Positions 32,422-41,586 of a DNA stretch of 64,000 bases are shown here, one piece after another (within the stretch, counting starts at the first letter, position 1; each line of letters starts with the position of its first letter). The translations under genes were made by a program, and so were the position numbers. The notes beneath the pieces are model-generated. The model was given only the letters and a program-made list of their open reading frames with translations. It made no database searches and was not told the origin of the DNA. This DNA comes from Pseudomonas brassicacearum (GTDB lineage Bacteria > Pseudomonadota > Gammaproteobacteria > Pseudomonadales > Pseudomonadaceae): positions 6,324,001 through 6,388,000 of the forward strand of contig NZ_CP045701.2 of NCBI RefSeq assembly GCF_009601685.2, read 5' to 3'.

Positions 32422-34344
32422 CTAAGGCGCGGTGGCCTTAAGCCCCGCCAACAACAACCGTTGAAACAACTCTTCTTTCAGCCCTTCAGGGCTGGCCAGC
32501 TGCATCCGCTCCAGATGCCCGGCAAACTCCCAAGGTTCCGGCGCATCGAGCGCGGCTTTGCCCAACTCCAGGATCTCGGTGAGCTTGAACTTGCTCTTGA
32601 GCCAGTTCAGTGCCCGCAGCAGGTCCCGCTCGACCTCATCGAAATCACACCCCAGCGGGTATTCGGGAAACAGAGTCGGATGCCGCGCCTGGATCGCCTG
32701 CAAGCGTTCCGATGTGTTGTCGGCGAACCGCGGATCGAGACGGAAGTCCTTCGGCAGCTTGCCGGCACTTTGCGCCTGCTCGATCAGCCCGGGCTGGAAG
32801 CGTGAATCGCTGATATTGAGCAACGCCTCGATCACTGCGGCGTCGGTCTTGCCTCGCAGGTCGGCGATGCCGTATTCGGTCACCACGATGTCGCGCAAGT
32901 GCCGCGGAATCGTGCAATGGCCGTACTCCCAGACGATGTTCGAGCTGATCTCGCCCGCGGCCTCACGCCAACTGCGCAGCAGCAGGATCGAACGCCCGCC
33001 CTCCAGCGCATGGCCCTGGGCAACGAAGTTGTACTGCCCGCCCACACCGCTGAGCACCCGCCCGTCTTCCAACTGATCGGCCACCCCGGCCCCCATCAGG
33101 GTCATGGTGAAGACCGTGTTGATGAACCGGGCGTCCAGGCGCTGCAGGCGCTTGAGATGTTCCTGGCCGTACAGCTCGTTGATGTAACTGATGCGCGTCA
33201 TGTTGAATTCAAGAAGACGGCTGTGCGGCAACTCACGCAGGCGTTGGTAAAAACTGCGCGGCCCGAGGAAGAACCCGCCGTGTATGCAGATGCCGTCGGG
33301 CTGCGCCGCCTCGTCGAGGGTACCGGCGTTGGCCCGTTCCTGGGTTGGAACGTCGGGGTAGACCTTGCGCCGGATGATCCCGGCCTCGGCCAGCACCAGC
33401 AAACCGTTGACGAACATTTCACTGCAGCCGTACAGCCCTTTGGCAAATGGCTCGACCCCGCCCTCGCGCTCGATCAGTTGCGCCCACTGGCTTAGGTTCA
33501 GGTCCACCAGCAACGCCTGGTAACCGGCGTTGTCGGCCTGGCGCGCCAGCAGCGCCGCCGTCAAGGCATCGCCCATGGCGCCGATGCCGATCTGCAGCGT
33601 CCCGCCGTCGCGCACCAGGGTACTGGCGTGCAGGCCGATCAGATGGTCCTGCAAGCCCACCGGCATGTTCGGCGTGGAAAACAACGTGTGGTTGTCCTTC
33701 TCATCGATCAACAGGTCGAAAACGTCGATGCCGACTTCCGCGTCACCCGGCATGTACGGCAAATCGTTGTGCACCTGGCCGACCAGGAGGATGGTTTCTC
33801 CGGCGGCCCGGCGCTTGGCGATCATCGGCAGCAGGTCGAGGGTGATGTCCGGGTTGCAGCTCAGGCTCAGGCGATCCGGATGCTGTGGCTCGCTCGCCAC
33901 CAATTGCGCCACCAGGTTCAAGCCGGCAGCGTTGATATCCCGGGCCGCGTGGCTGTAGTTGCTGCTGACATAGTTCTGCTGGGCCGACGCGCTGTGCAAC
34001 AGGCTGCCGGGCTGCATGAAGAACTGCTCGACCCGTATGTTGGGTGGCACACTGTCCTGATGCAGGTCGGCCAGGTAATCCAGTTCGGCATAGTCGCCGA
34101 AGACCCGCTCGACAAAGGGCTCGAGGAAACGCTTCTGCAGGCCATCACCCAGGTTTGGCCGCCCCAGGCTCAGGGCCGTGTAGATCGTCAGCTGTCGCTC
34201 GGGTAGTTGAGCGATGCGCCGGTACAGCGCGTTGGCGAACAGGTTGGGTTTGCCCAGCCCCAGGGGCATGCCCAGATGAATATGCGCGGGCAGGCGCTCG
34301 AGCACGTCATCCACCGCTTGTTCGATTGAACACAACTGCACCAT
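32422..34344 (-). CDS. Acetyl-CoA hydrolase/transferase-family protein
   Basis: The 640-residue cytosolic protein has two CoA-transferase-like halves. The C-terminal half carries IVVTEYGIADLRGKTD and RDIVVTEYG-type segments typical of the acetyl-CoA hydrolase/transferase C-terminal domain. SGVGGQYNFVAQGHALEGGRS matches the SGVGGQ(L/M)DF active-site region, where the enzyme's glutamate is usually found slightly upstream. It is about 100 residues longer than succinyl-CoA:acetate transferases, with a C-terminal extension after residue 560. The exact acyl substrate is unknown. It is adjacent to cytochrome c5, but apparently an independent unit. Confidence 0.85.
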   Translation of the reverse strand: MVQLCSIEQAVDDVLERLPAHIHLGMPLGLGKPNLFANALYRRIAQLPERQLTIYTALSLGRPNLGDGLQKRFLEPFVERVFGDYAELDYLADLHQDSVPPNIRVEQFFMQPGSLLHSASAQQNYVSSNYSHAARDINAAGLNLVAQLVASEPQHPDRLSLSCNPDITLDLLPMIAKRRAAGETILLVGQVHNDLPYMPGDAEVGIDVFDLLIDEKDNHTLFSTPNMPVGLQDHLIGLHASTLVRDGGTLQIGIGAMGDALTAALLARQADNAGYQALLVDLNLSQWAQLIEREGGVEPFAKGLYGCSEMFVNGLLVLAEAGIIRRKVYPDVPTQERANAGTLDEAAQPDGICIHGGFFLGPRSFYQRLRELPHSRLLEFNMTRISYINELYGQEHLKRLQRLDARFINTVFTMTLMGAGVADQLEDGRVLSGVGGQYNFVAQGHALEGGRSILLLRSWREAAGEISSNIVWEYGHCTIPRHLRDIVVTEYGIADLRGKTDAAVIEALLNISDSRFQPGLIEQAQSAGKLPKDFRLDPRFADNTSERLQAIQARHPTLFPEYPLGCDFDEVERDLLRALNWLKSKFKLTEILELGKAALDAPEPWEFAGHLERMQLASPEGLKEELFQRLLLAGLKATAP

Positions 34345-34433
34345 CGCACCCTCCTGGACATTCCATGAATGTGGGTTGGACCGAGCTTGCCGGGTCTTGG
34401 TTGCGATGAACAGCCCTGAAGAACCCCAGGCAC

Positions 34434-34458
34434 AAAAAAGCCGCTCGTAAGCGGCTTT
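34434..34458 (-). terminator. Rho-independent terminator after cytochrome c5
   Basis: The stem AAAGCCGCT / AGCGGCTTT with a CGTA loop and flanking A/T runs lies about 20 bp past the cytochrome stop. Confidence 0.85.
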
Positions 34459-34479
34459 CTTGTGCAGGATGTCGGCGTA

Positions 34480-34905
34480 TTACAGGCCAGACATCTCTTT
34501 GATGGCGCCCTTGAGCTCTTCATCCGAGCAATCGGCGCAGGTGCCTTTTGGCGGCATGGCGTTGATGCCGGTAATGGCCTTGGCCAGGATGCCGTCGAGG
34601 CCGCCCTGGTGATCGGCGCGCTCTTTCCAGGCTGCCGTGTCACCGATTTTCGGCGCACCCAGCAGGCCGGTACCGTGGCAAGCATTGCAATGTTTGGCAA
34701 TGATATCTTTCGGCGCCTTGGCACCGCCAGCGCCGCCGGCGGCAGTGGCAACTTCCATGCCTTTGCATTCTTTCCCCTGGACGCAGACCTGGCCGACGGG
34801 TTCGAGGCGCTTGGCGATTTCGTCGGTGGTCGCCGCTTGGGCACTGACTGCCCATAGGGCCAATACGGTTGCTGGTGCAGCCAGCATTTTCATAATTAGG
34901 TTCAC
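34480..34905 (-). CDS. cycB: Cytochrome c5
   Basis: This 141-residue periplasmic electron carrier has a signal peptide ending VSAQA. It has one heme-binding motif CNACH (about 74-78), a distal-methionine segment NAMPPKG, and the cytochrome-c5-specific second cysteine pair CADC. An Ala/Gly-rich spacer AAGGAGGAKAP follows an earlier cysteine pair CVQGKEC. The GTG at 34905 is preceded by GAGGG at ideal spacing, while the downstream ATG codons have none, so GTG is preferred. Confidence 0.92.
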   Translation of the reverse strand: MNLIMKMLAAPATVLALWAVSAQAATTDEIAKRLEPVGQVCVQGKECKGMEVATAAGGAGGAKAPKDIIAKHCNACHGTGLLGAPKIGDTAAWKERADHQGGLDGILAKAITGINAMPPKGTCADCSDEELKGAIKEMSGL

Positions 34906-35076
34906 GCGTACACCCTCAATGGTGGCTAGTCACGCCTGCGGCCACGGTTTGCAGGCGGGCGCAAGTATAGCGGTAAGCCCGTCACACTGAAACAACCCCA
35001 AAGTCGCAAGGGTCTTGTTTGCGATGACAGCTCATTGCTTGGACGCCTTTGCCCTGCGGGGCCGGCGCCGCTTTTT

Positions 35077-35625
35077 CTAGAAATTGGCCGGTGTGGCTGC
35101 GCTGATCAGTCGCGCCGGCACGTCGAACGGATTACGAAAACGGTGCGGCTTGGTGCTTTCGAAATAGTAGCTGTCGCCGGCTTCGAGCACGAAGGTTTCG
35201 ACACCGACCACCAGTTCCAGCCGCCCTTCCACCAGGATCCCGGTTTCCTCGCCTTCGTGGGTGAGCATCTCTTCACCGGTGTCGGCGCCAGGCGGATAGA
35301 TCTCGTTGAGGAAGGCAATCGCCCGGCTCGGGTGCGCCCTGCCCACCAGCTTCATGGTCACGGCGCCGTCGGAGATGTCGATCAGTTCGTTGGCTTTATA
35401 GACGATCTGAGTCGGTTTCTCCTGAAGGATTTCTTCGGAGAAAAACTCGACCATGGACATGGGAATCCCGCCAAGGACCTTACGCAGCGAGCTGATCGAG
35501 GGGCTGACGCTGTTCTTCTCGATCATCGAAATAGTGCTGTTGGTGACGCCCGCGCGCTTGGCGAGTTCACGCTGGGAAAGGCCTTTGAGTTTACGAATGG
35601 ATTGCAGTCGTTCACCGACGTCCAA
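35077..35625 (-). CDS. pauR: XRE-cupin regulator PauR (polyamine catabolism)
   Basis: The 182-residue regulator has an N-terminal HTH (residues 3-60: GERLQSIRKLKGLSQRELAK, TNSTISMIEKN) and a C-terminal cupin (about 105-175: LTHEGEETGILVEGRLELVV, EAGDSYYFESTKPHRFRN). In P. aeruginosa PauR represses gamma-glutamylputrescine pathway genes and is relieved by polyamines. The start is an unusual TTG at 35625 with GGAGG eight bases upstream; no ATG is nearby. A PuuB-like oxidase and kauB lie within 16 kb, fitting the role. Confidence 0.88.
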   Translation of the reverse strand: MDVGERLQSIRKLKGLSQRELAKRAGVTNSTISMIEKNSVSPSISSLRKVLGGIPMSMVEFFSEEILQEKPTQIVYKANELIDISDGAVTMKLVGRAHPSRAIAFLNEIYPPGADTGEEMLTHEGEETGILVEGRLELVVGVETFVLEAGDSYYFESTKPHRFRNPFDVPARLISAATPANF

Positions 35626-35753
35626 TGCTGGAGCCTCCAGGGAATCAGGTTGTGAGGAAAGTGAGCGTTATCATGGCGACAGCGTTCAGTATTTACAACA
35701 CTTTGACCCGAATCCTGTGCGGTGAAGCGACTTTCGGTAGCTGGCGCTTGGTG

Positions 35754-36827
35754 TCAGCCCCCGGAATAGAGGCGTGGCACCCGCCGCAGGTTGCAGAAAA
35801 TCTGATAGGGAATCGTGTCGGCGGCCTTGGCAACGTCGCTGGCGAGGATGTGCTTGCCCCACAACTCAACGGTCGAGCCGAGTCCGGCCTGGGGGACATC
35901 GGTCAAGTCGACACACAGCATGTCCATCGACACGCGTCCGACCAGTTGGCTGCGCTGCCCATCCACCAGCACCGGTGTACCGGTGGGCGCCTGGCGTGGG
36001 TAGCCGTCGGCATACCCCATGGCGACCACGCCGACCCGGGTCGGTTGCGTGGTCACAAAACGGGCACCGTAGCCCACCGGTTCGCCGGCGGGCAATTCGC
36101 GCACGCTGATGATCTTCGACTCCAGGGTCATCACCGGTTGCAAGCGCGAGGCAACAGCGTTGGGCTCGTCAAAGGGCGTCGCCCCGTAGAGCATGATGCC
36201 CGGGCGTACCCAGTCGCTGGGTATCTGCGGCCAACCCAGCACGGCCGGTGAGTTGCGCAGGCTGATCTGCGCCACCAGGCCCTGGCGGGCCTTGTCGAAT
36301 ATCGCCAGTTGCTCAGTGCTGCTGGGATCGTGCAGTTCATCGGCACGGGCGAAGTGGCTCATCAAGACAATCTTCGCCACCTTGCCGCTGGCGAGCAGGC
36401 GACGGTAGGCCGCCTGGTAATCCGCCGGATGCAGGCCGACCCGGTGCATGCCGGAATCGAGCTTGAGCCAGACCGTGATCGGCTGGCTCAGCGCGGCTTT
36501 TTCGATCGCTTCAAGCTGCCACAACGAATGCACCACACACCAGAAATCATGCTCGACGATCAACGGCAGCTCACTGGCCTCGAAAAACCCCTCCAACAGC
36601 AGGATCGGCCCACGGATCCCGACGGCCCGCAGTTCCAGGGCTTCTTCGATGCAGGCCACGGCGAACCCGTCCGCCGTGTCCTGCAGCGCCTCGGCGCAAC
36701 GCACCGCGCCGTGTCCGTAGGCGTCGGCCTTGATCACCGCAAGGGCCTTGGCCCCCGTGACTTCGCGGGCCAATTGGTAGTTGTGACGCAGGGCTTGGAG
36801 ATCGATCAGGGCACGGGCAGGACGCAT
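35754..36827 (-). CDS. dadX: Catabolic alanine racemase DadX
   Basis: DadX converts L-alanine to D-alanine for oxidation by DadA. The 357-residue PLP enzyme has the cofactor lysine K33 in [10 protein letters not shown], the second catalytic tyrosine in PVGYGARF near 254, and [10 protein letters not shown] near 122. It is the last gene of dadA-ridA-dadX, which identifies it as the catabolic isozyme rather than Alr. The start gives [16 protein letters not shown]. Confidence 0.95.
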   Translation of the reverse strand: MRPARALIDLQALRHNYQLAREVTGAKALAVIKADAYGHGAVRCAEALQDTADGFAVACIEEALELRAVGIRGPILLLEGFFEASELPLIVEHDFWCVVHSLWQLEAIEKAALSQPITVWLKLDSGMHRVGLHPADYQAAYRRLLASGKVAKIVLMSHFARADELHDPSSTEQLAIFDKARQGLVAQISLRNSPAVLGWPQIPSDWVRPGIMLYGATPFDEPNAVASRLQPVMTLESKIISVRELPAGEPVGYGARFVTTQPTRVGVVAMGYADGYPRQAPTGTPVLVDGQRSQLVGRVSMDMLCVDLTDVPQAGLGSTVELWGKHILASDVAKAADTIPYQIFCNLRRVPRLYSGG

Positions 36828-36923
36828 GGCGGCAGACTTCTAGGCGGTCATGAATAAAACCGGTGCCGGCTGACAGCATGGAACCACCAACAGCACCGGG
36901 AGAGGGATCGTTTGGGGCGATAT

Positions 36924-37277
36924 TTAAGGCAGCGCGGCCACGACCGACAGCTCCACCAGGATCTCCGGCTCGCACAGCTTGGCTTGCACCGTGGCACGGG
37001 CCGGGGCGACGCCCCTGGGCAACCATTTGTCCCAGACTGCGTTCATGCCTTCGAAGTGGGCGTCGATGTCCTTCAAGTAGATCGTCACCGACAGCAAGCG
37101 ATTCTTGTCGGTACCGGCCTGGTCCAGCAAGCGCTCGATATTGGCCAGGCTTTCACGGGTTTGCTGTTCAATACCGGCATTCATGTCGTCGCCGACCTGT
37201 CCGGCCAGGTAAACGGTGCCGTTGTGCACGACAACCTGGCTCATGCGGTCATTGGTGAGCTGGCGCTGGATTGACAT
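36924..37277 (-). CDS. RidA/YjgF-family enamine/imine deaminase
   Basis: RidA proteins hydrolyse reactive enamine/imine intermediates. The 117-residue protein has family segments [38 protein letters not shown] and C-terminal [18 protein letters not shown], where R and E are the substrate-binding residues. It lies between dadA and dadX, suggesting it deals with iminopyruvate from DadA. The chosen ATG at 37277 ([10 protein letters not shown]) has GGAG 10 nt upstream and overlaps the dadA coding region by 29 nt. Confidence 0.9.
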   Translation of the reverse strand: MSIQRQLTNDRMSQVVVHNGTVYLAGQVGDDMNAGIEQQTRESLANIERLLDQAGTDKNRLLSVTIYLKDIDAHFEGMNAVWDKWLPRGVAPARATVQAKLCEPEILVELSVVAALP

Positions 37278-38553
37278 GTTTTGCAGACTCCTGGTGTTTG
37301 CTGCCATAACGGGAAATATCGAGGCCTTCGGCGCTGATCTGCGGCTTTTTCTTGGCCATCAGGTCGGCCAACAGGCGACCGGAACCACACGCCATGGTCC
37401 ATCCGAGGGTGCCGTGGCCGGTGTTCAGGAACAGATTCTTGAAGGGCGTGGCCCCCACGATTGGCGTGCCGTCCGGGGTGGTCGGGCGCAAGCCGGTCCA
37501 GAAGCTGGCCTGGGCCAGGTCGCCGCCCTGAGGATAAAGGTCGTTGACGATCATCTCCAGGGTTTCGCGCCGACGCGGGTTGAGGGACAGGTCAAAACCG
37601 GCGATTTCCGCCATGCCGCCCACCCGAATGCGGTTGTCGAACCGGGTGATCGCGACCTTGTAGGTTTCGTCGAGAATGGTCGAAGTCGGCGCCATCGCCG
37701 GGTTGGTGATCGGCACGGTCAGGGAGTAGCCCTTGAGCGGATAGACCGGTGCACGGATCCCGAGGGGCTTGAGCAGTTGCGGCGAATAGCTGCCCAGGGC
37801 GAGGACGTAGCGGTCGGCGGTTTCCAGCTTACCGTCGATCCAGACACCGTTGATGCGGTCACCGGCGAAGTCCAGGCGCTGGATATCCTGGCCGAAGCGG
37901 AATTGCACACCGAGCTTCTCGGCCATTTCCGCCAGGCGCGTGGTAAACATCTGGCAGTCACCAGTCTGGTCGTTAGGCAGGCGCAAGGCGCCGGCCAGAA
38001 TGTCGGTGACATTGGCCAAGGCTGGTTCAACCCGGGCAATGCCCTCGCGGTCGAGCACTTCGAACGGCACACCCGACTCTTTCAACACCGCGATGTCTTT
38101 TGCCGCGCCATCGAGCTGGGCCTGGGTGCGGAACAGTTGGGTGGTCCCCAGGCTACGGCCCTCGTAGGCAATGCCGGTTTCGGCGCGCAGCTCGTCGAGG
38201 CAGTCACGGCTGTACTCGGACAGGCGCACCATGCGCTCCTTGTTGATGGCATAGCGGCTGGCGGTGCAGTTGCGCAGCATCTGTGCCATCCACAGGTACT
38301 GGTCGATGTCGGCGGTAGCCTTGATCGCCAGCGGCGCGTGGCGTTGCAGCAGCCATTTGATGGCCTTGAGCGGTACGCCCGGTGCGGCCCACGGCGAGGC
38401 ATAACCCGGGGACACCTGGCCGGCGTTGGCGAAACTGGTTTCCATGGCAGGCGCCGGCTGACGGTCGACCACCACCACTTCAAACCCGGCACGGGCCAGA
38501 TAATAAGCACTGACGGTACCGATGACGCCGCTACCCAAGACCAGAACGCGCAT
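37249..38553 (-). CDS. dadA: D-amino acid dehydrogenase DadA, small subunit
   Basis: DadA is a membrane-associated FAD enzyme oxidising D-alanine to pyruvate and ammonia, passing electrons to quinone. The 434-residue protein begins [20 protein letters not shown], a Rossmann FAD motif. It has [12 protein letters not shown] near 52, the C-terminal FAD motif [14 protein letters not shown] near 385 and the family [12 protein letters not shown]. Its stop lies within ridA. A divergent Lrp-type gene (dadR) sits 155 bp upstream. Confidence 0.96.
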   Translation of the reverse strand: MRVLVLGSGVIGTVSAYYLARAGFEVVVVDRQPAPAMETSFANAGQVSPGYASPWAAPGVPLKAIKWLLQRHAPLAIKATADIDQYLWMAQMLRNCTASRYAINKERMVRLSEYSRDCLDELRAETGIAYEGRSLGTTQLFRTQAQLDGAAKDIAVLKESGVPFEVLDREGIARVEPALANVTDILAGALRLPNDQTGDCQMFTTRLAEMAEKLGVQFRFGQDIQRLDFAGDRINGVWIDGKLETADRYVLALGSYSPQLLKPLGIRAPVYPLKGYSLTVPITNPAMAPTSTILDETYKVAITRFDNRIRVGGMAEIAGFDLSLNPRRRETLEMIVNDLYPQGGDLAQASFWTGLRPTTPDGTPIVGATPFKNLFLNTGHGTLGWTMACGSGRLLADLMAKKKPQISAEGLDISRYGSKHQESAKHVNPAPAHQ

Positions 38554-38708
38554 GTTGATGCCCTCATCGCGGATAACCGCTGACGTTTGTTGTACATAGC
38601 TTTGATGGTCGCAGTGTAAAAAAGATTAGCCAGTGCTTTTCACTATATAAACGCCTATATTTGGCGAGAATTCTCGGCAGAAACCCTTTTCACGGAGGCG
38701 CATCACCT

Positions 38709-39197
38709 GTGCGTACCAACACCCAGACCAAACGTGAGCTGGACAAGATCGACCGCAATATCCTGCGCATTCTCCAGGCGGACGGGCGCATCTCCTTCAC
38801 CGAGCTGGGGGAAAAGGTCGGCCTCTCCACCACGCCTTGCACCGAGCGGGTACGGCGCCTGGAGCGCGAGGGCATCATCATGGGCTACAACGCCCGGCTC
38901 AATCCGCAGCACTTGAAAGGTAGCCTGCTGGTGTTTGTCGAGATCAGCCTTGACTACAAATCCGGCGACACTTTCGAAGAGTTCCGACGCGCGGTGCTGA
39001 AACTGCCTCACGTGCTGGAATGTCACCTGGTGTCAGGGGACTTTGACTATCTGGTGAAAGCACGGATTTCCGAGATGGCTTCGTATCGCAAGCTGCTGGG
39101 TGACATCCTGCTCAAGCTGCCCCATGTGCGCGAATCCAAGAGCTATATCGTGATGGAGGAAGTGAAGGAGAGCTTGAACCTGCCGATTCCGGATTGA
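38709..39197 (+). CDS. dadR: Lrp/AsnC-family activator DadR
   Basis: DadR is an Lrp-family regulator that induces dadAX in response to alanine. The 162-residue protein has an N-terminal HTH (LDKIDRNILRILQADGRISF, KVGLSTTPCTERVRRLE) and a RAM ligand-binding/oligomerisation domain (VFVEISLDYKS..., CHLVSGDFDYLVKARI). The best start is a GTG at 38709 with GGAGG at 38694; a longer in-frame ATG start adds 16 residues lacking homology. It diverges from dadA. Confidence 0.93.
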   Translation: MRTNTQTKRELDKIDRNILRILQADGRISFTELGEKVGLSTTPCTERVRRLEREGIIMGYNARLNPQHLKGSLLVFVEISLDYKSGDTFEEFRRAVLKLPHVLECHLVSGDFDYLVKARISEMASYRKLLGDILLKLPHVRESKSYIVMEEVKESLNLPIPD

Positions 39198-39236
39198 GCC
39201 TGGCTCGCGAAGGCCGCGACTCGGTATCCGTACCTG

Positions 39237-39590
39237 CTAGACCAACACCTGCCGGGTGCTGGCCATGTACTCATGAATCTGCTTCTCGACTCGTGGATGA
39301 ATCAGTTCCACCGGCCGCCGTCCATTGGGACACGGCAAGGTCGCGGTGGTGCCGAAGAGCCGGCAGATCAGCGGGCGCTCGTCGTAGACGGTGCAACCGT
39401 TGGGTCCCAGGTGCACGCAGTCGAGCGCGTCCATGGCCGCGTCTTGTTCGGCGCGGGTCTTGCGGGGCAAACGGGCCATTTCCTCGGGCGAGGTGGTCAC
39501 CGGACCACAGCAGTCATGGCAGCCCGGTACGCACTCGAACGAGGGAATCTGCTGGCGTAGCGTGCGGATTTTTTGACTGTTGCAGCTCAT
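39237..39590 (-). CDS. YkgJ-family cysteine cluster protein
   Basis: The 117-residue protein has clustered cysteines: FECVPGCHDCCGP near 19-31, CVHLGPNGCTVYDERPLICRLFG near 58-80, and CPNG near 87. This is the metal-binding pattern of the YkgJ/UPF0153 family (zinc or iron-sulfur). Function is unknown. It is convergent with dadR, with a 40-bp gap. Confidence 0.88.
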   Translation of the reverse strand: MSCNSQKIRTLRQQIPSFECVPGCHDCCGPVTTSPEEMARLPRKTRAEQDAAMDALDCVHLGPNGCTVYDERPLICRLFGTTATLPCPNGRRPVELIHPRVEKQIHEYMASTRQVLV

Positions 39591-39735
39591 CGAGTCGATT
39601 ACCGAAGGAGATGGTCTAGGATTTTGCCTTAAAAGCCGCGCGCCAGACAGCGCGAACCGACCGGTGTTGCCCAGCGGGGAATCCCCGGCTTATGCTCCGT
39701 AAAATTTCTCAAACACAAGAATCAGGATTACGCAC

Positions 39736-41049
39736 ATGAACGCCCGTGTTCAGCAACCTGTCCCGAGCCACGCGCACGCCGCCTCTTATTACGCCGCCAG
39801 CAGCCTGCCACAGCCGGACCATCCGCTGCTGCAGGGTGAGTTGCTGGCGGATGTCTGCGTGGTTGGCGGCGGGTTCTCCGGCTTGAACACGGCGATCGAA
39901 CTGGCCGAGCGCGGCATGAGCGTGGTGCTGCTGGAAGCGCATCGGATCGGCTGGGGCGCCAGCGGGCGCAACGGTGGCCAGTTGATTCGTGGCGTCGGCC
40001 ATGGTCTCGATCAGTTTGCGCCGATCATCGGTGCCGACGGCGTGCGCCAGATGAAACTCATGGGCCTTGAGGCCGTGGAAATCGTCCGACAGCGCGTCGA
40101 GCGTTTCCAGATCCCGTGCGACCTCACCTGGGGCTACTGCGACCTCGCCAACAAGCCTGGCGACCTGGAAGGCTTCGCCGAAGACGCCGAAGAATTGCGC
40201 AGCCTGGGTTATCGCCATCCGACCCGACTGCTGCAAGCCAACGAAATGCACAGCGTCGTGGGTTCGGATCGTTACGTCGGTGGGTTGATCGACATGGGCT
40301 CTGGCCATCTGCATCCACTGAACCTGGCCGTGGGCGAAGCTGCCGCCGCGCAACAGCTGGGGGTCAGGCTGTTCGAGCAATCGGCAGTCACACGCATCGA
40401 CTACGGTCCTGAAGTGAAGGTGCACACCCACCAGGGCTCGGTCCGCGCCAAGACGCTGGTACTGGGCTGCAACGCCTACCTCAATGGACTCAATCCGCAA
40501 CTGGGCGGCAAAGTGTTGCCGGCTGGCAGCTACATCATTGCAACCGAACCCTTGAGCCAGGCCCAGGCACAGGCGTTGTTGCCGCAGAACATGGCGGTCT
40601 GCGATCAACGCGTGGCCCTGGATTACTACCGGCTTTCGGCGGATCGACGCTTGCTGTTTGGCGGAGCCTGTCACTATTCCGGCCGCGACCCACAGGACAT
40701 CGGCGCCTACATGCGTCCGAAAATGCTCAAGGTTTTCCCGCAATTGGCGGATGTGAAAATCGATTATCAGTGGGGCGGGATGATCGGCATCGGGGCCAAC
40801 CGTTTGCCGCAGATTGGCAAGCTCAAGGACCAACCCAACGTGTATTACGCCCAGGCCTATTCCGGCCATGGGGTGAATGCCACGCACCTGGCCGGCAAGC
40901 TGTTGGCCGAAGCCATCAGCGGTCAGCAAAGCACTGGGTTCGATCTGTTCGCCCAGGTCCCGCACATGACCTTCCCGGGCGGCAAGCATCTGCGTTCGCC
41001 ACTGCTGGCGCTGGGGATGTTGTGGCATCGCTTGAAAGAGTTGGTTTAA
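39736..41049 (+). CDS. FAD-dependent oxidoreductase, gamma-glutamylputrescine oxidase (PuuB/PauB) type
   Basis: The 437-residue DAO-fold flavoenzyme has the FAD motif VCVVGGGFSGLNTAIELAER near 36, EAHRIGWGASGRNGGQLIRG near 71 and a C-terminal GHGVNATHLAGKLLAEAISG. It matches the PuuB/PauB group that oxidises gamma-glutamyl-polyamines. Synteny with P. aeruginosa PA5309 and proximity to pauR and kauB support polyamine catabolism; the exact substrate is inferred. It starts at ATG 39736 after AGGA. Confidence 0.88.
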   Translation: MNARVQQPVPSHAHAASYYAASSLPQPDHPLLQGELLADVCVVGGGFSGLNTAIELAERGMSVVLLEAHRIGWGASGRNGGQLIRGVGHGLDQFAPIIGADGVRQMKLMGLEAVEIVRQRVERFQIPCDLTWGYCDLANKPGDLEGFAEDAEELRSLGYRHPTRLLQANEMHSVVGSDRYVGGLIDMGSGHLHPLNLAVGEAAAAQQLGVRLFEQSAVTRIDYGPEVKVHTHQGSVRAKTLVLGCNAYLNGLNPQLGGKVLPAGSYIIATEPLSQAQAQALLPQNMAVCDQRVALDYYRLSADRRLLFGGACHYSGRDPQDIGAYMRPKMLKVFPQLADVKIDYQWGGMIGIGANRLPQIGKLKDQPNVYYAQAYSGHGVNATHLAGKLLAEAISGQQSTGFDLFAQVPHMTFPGGKHLRSPLLALGMLWHRLKELV

Positions 41050-41072
41050 AGAACTCAGCGCTACTCATAACG

Positions 41073-41139
41073 CTATCGCGGGCAGGCCTTGCTCCCACAA
41101 GCCATTCCAATCTGTGGGAGCAAGGCTTGCCCGCGATAG
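41073..41139. repeat. REP doublet, GCGGGCAAGGC variant
   Basis: CTATCGCGGGCAGGCCTTGC and its inverse TGTGGGAGCAAGGCTTGCCC lie 14 bp apart and can form one hairpin. The core differs from the more common GCGAGCTTGC form in this window. Confidence 0.8.
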
Positions 41140-41161
41140 CCATCTCAGGGCCAGCACCGCT

Positions 41162-41407
41162 TCAAAGCCGCCAGAACGGTTTCAATCCCTCCTCCCGCGC
41201 CTGCTCCCGCGTCAGCCCGATATCACGCAACTGTTCGGGTGTAAGTTCCAACAAGGCTTTGCGTGTATGCAGACGATGCCAGAGCAGGGCCCAACGGCTC
41301 AGGCCGGACGGCGGATTACGCAGCATCGCGCTGCGCAGCCCCTTCTCCTGCCCTGCCACCAGTTCCTGACTGTGTAACGTCAGCCGCACATCGCTCAAGC
41401 CGTTCAT
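41162..41407 (-). CDS. DUF1127 family small protein
   Basis: The 81-residue protein ends in the DUF1127 domain (LSRWALLWHRLHTRKALLEL, TPEQLRDIGLTREQAREEG), a compact basic two-helix unit. DUF1127 proteins bind RNA or affect phosphate/carbon metabolism in other bacteria. It diverges from a MocR regulator with direct repeats in between, which suggests the latter regulates it. Confidence 0.88.
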   Translation of the reverse strand: MNGLSDVRLTLHSQELVAGQEKGLRSAMLRNPPSGLSRWALLWHRLHTRKALLELTPEQLRDIGLTREQAREEGLKPFWRL

Positions 41408-41469
41408 TTTGATCGCTCCTGTTTACTTGGGTAGCCAGAGGTTTCATGATGCGCGGACGGTCAAAAGCA

Positions 41470-41552
41470 ATACAGATTCAACTCATTTCTTTTATAAGCA
41501 TACAGATTCGGTATTTCCGGCACTGAATTGTCATTTTCCACCTCAACTGTAT
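41470..41552. promoter_or_regulatory. Candidate MocR operator: direct repeats plus an inverted partial copy
   Basis: ATACAGATTC occurs twice in direct orientation (41470-41479, 41500-41509), exactly 30 bp apart. A partial inverse AACTGTAT lies at 41545-41552. MocR regulators such as GabR and PdxR bind spaced direct repeats in divergent promoters. The site lies between the DUF1127 gene and the MocR gene. Confidence 0.5.
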
Positions 41553-41586
41553 CGGTTGCAGTGGTCCATCTCATCGGGAGCGCACC

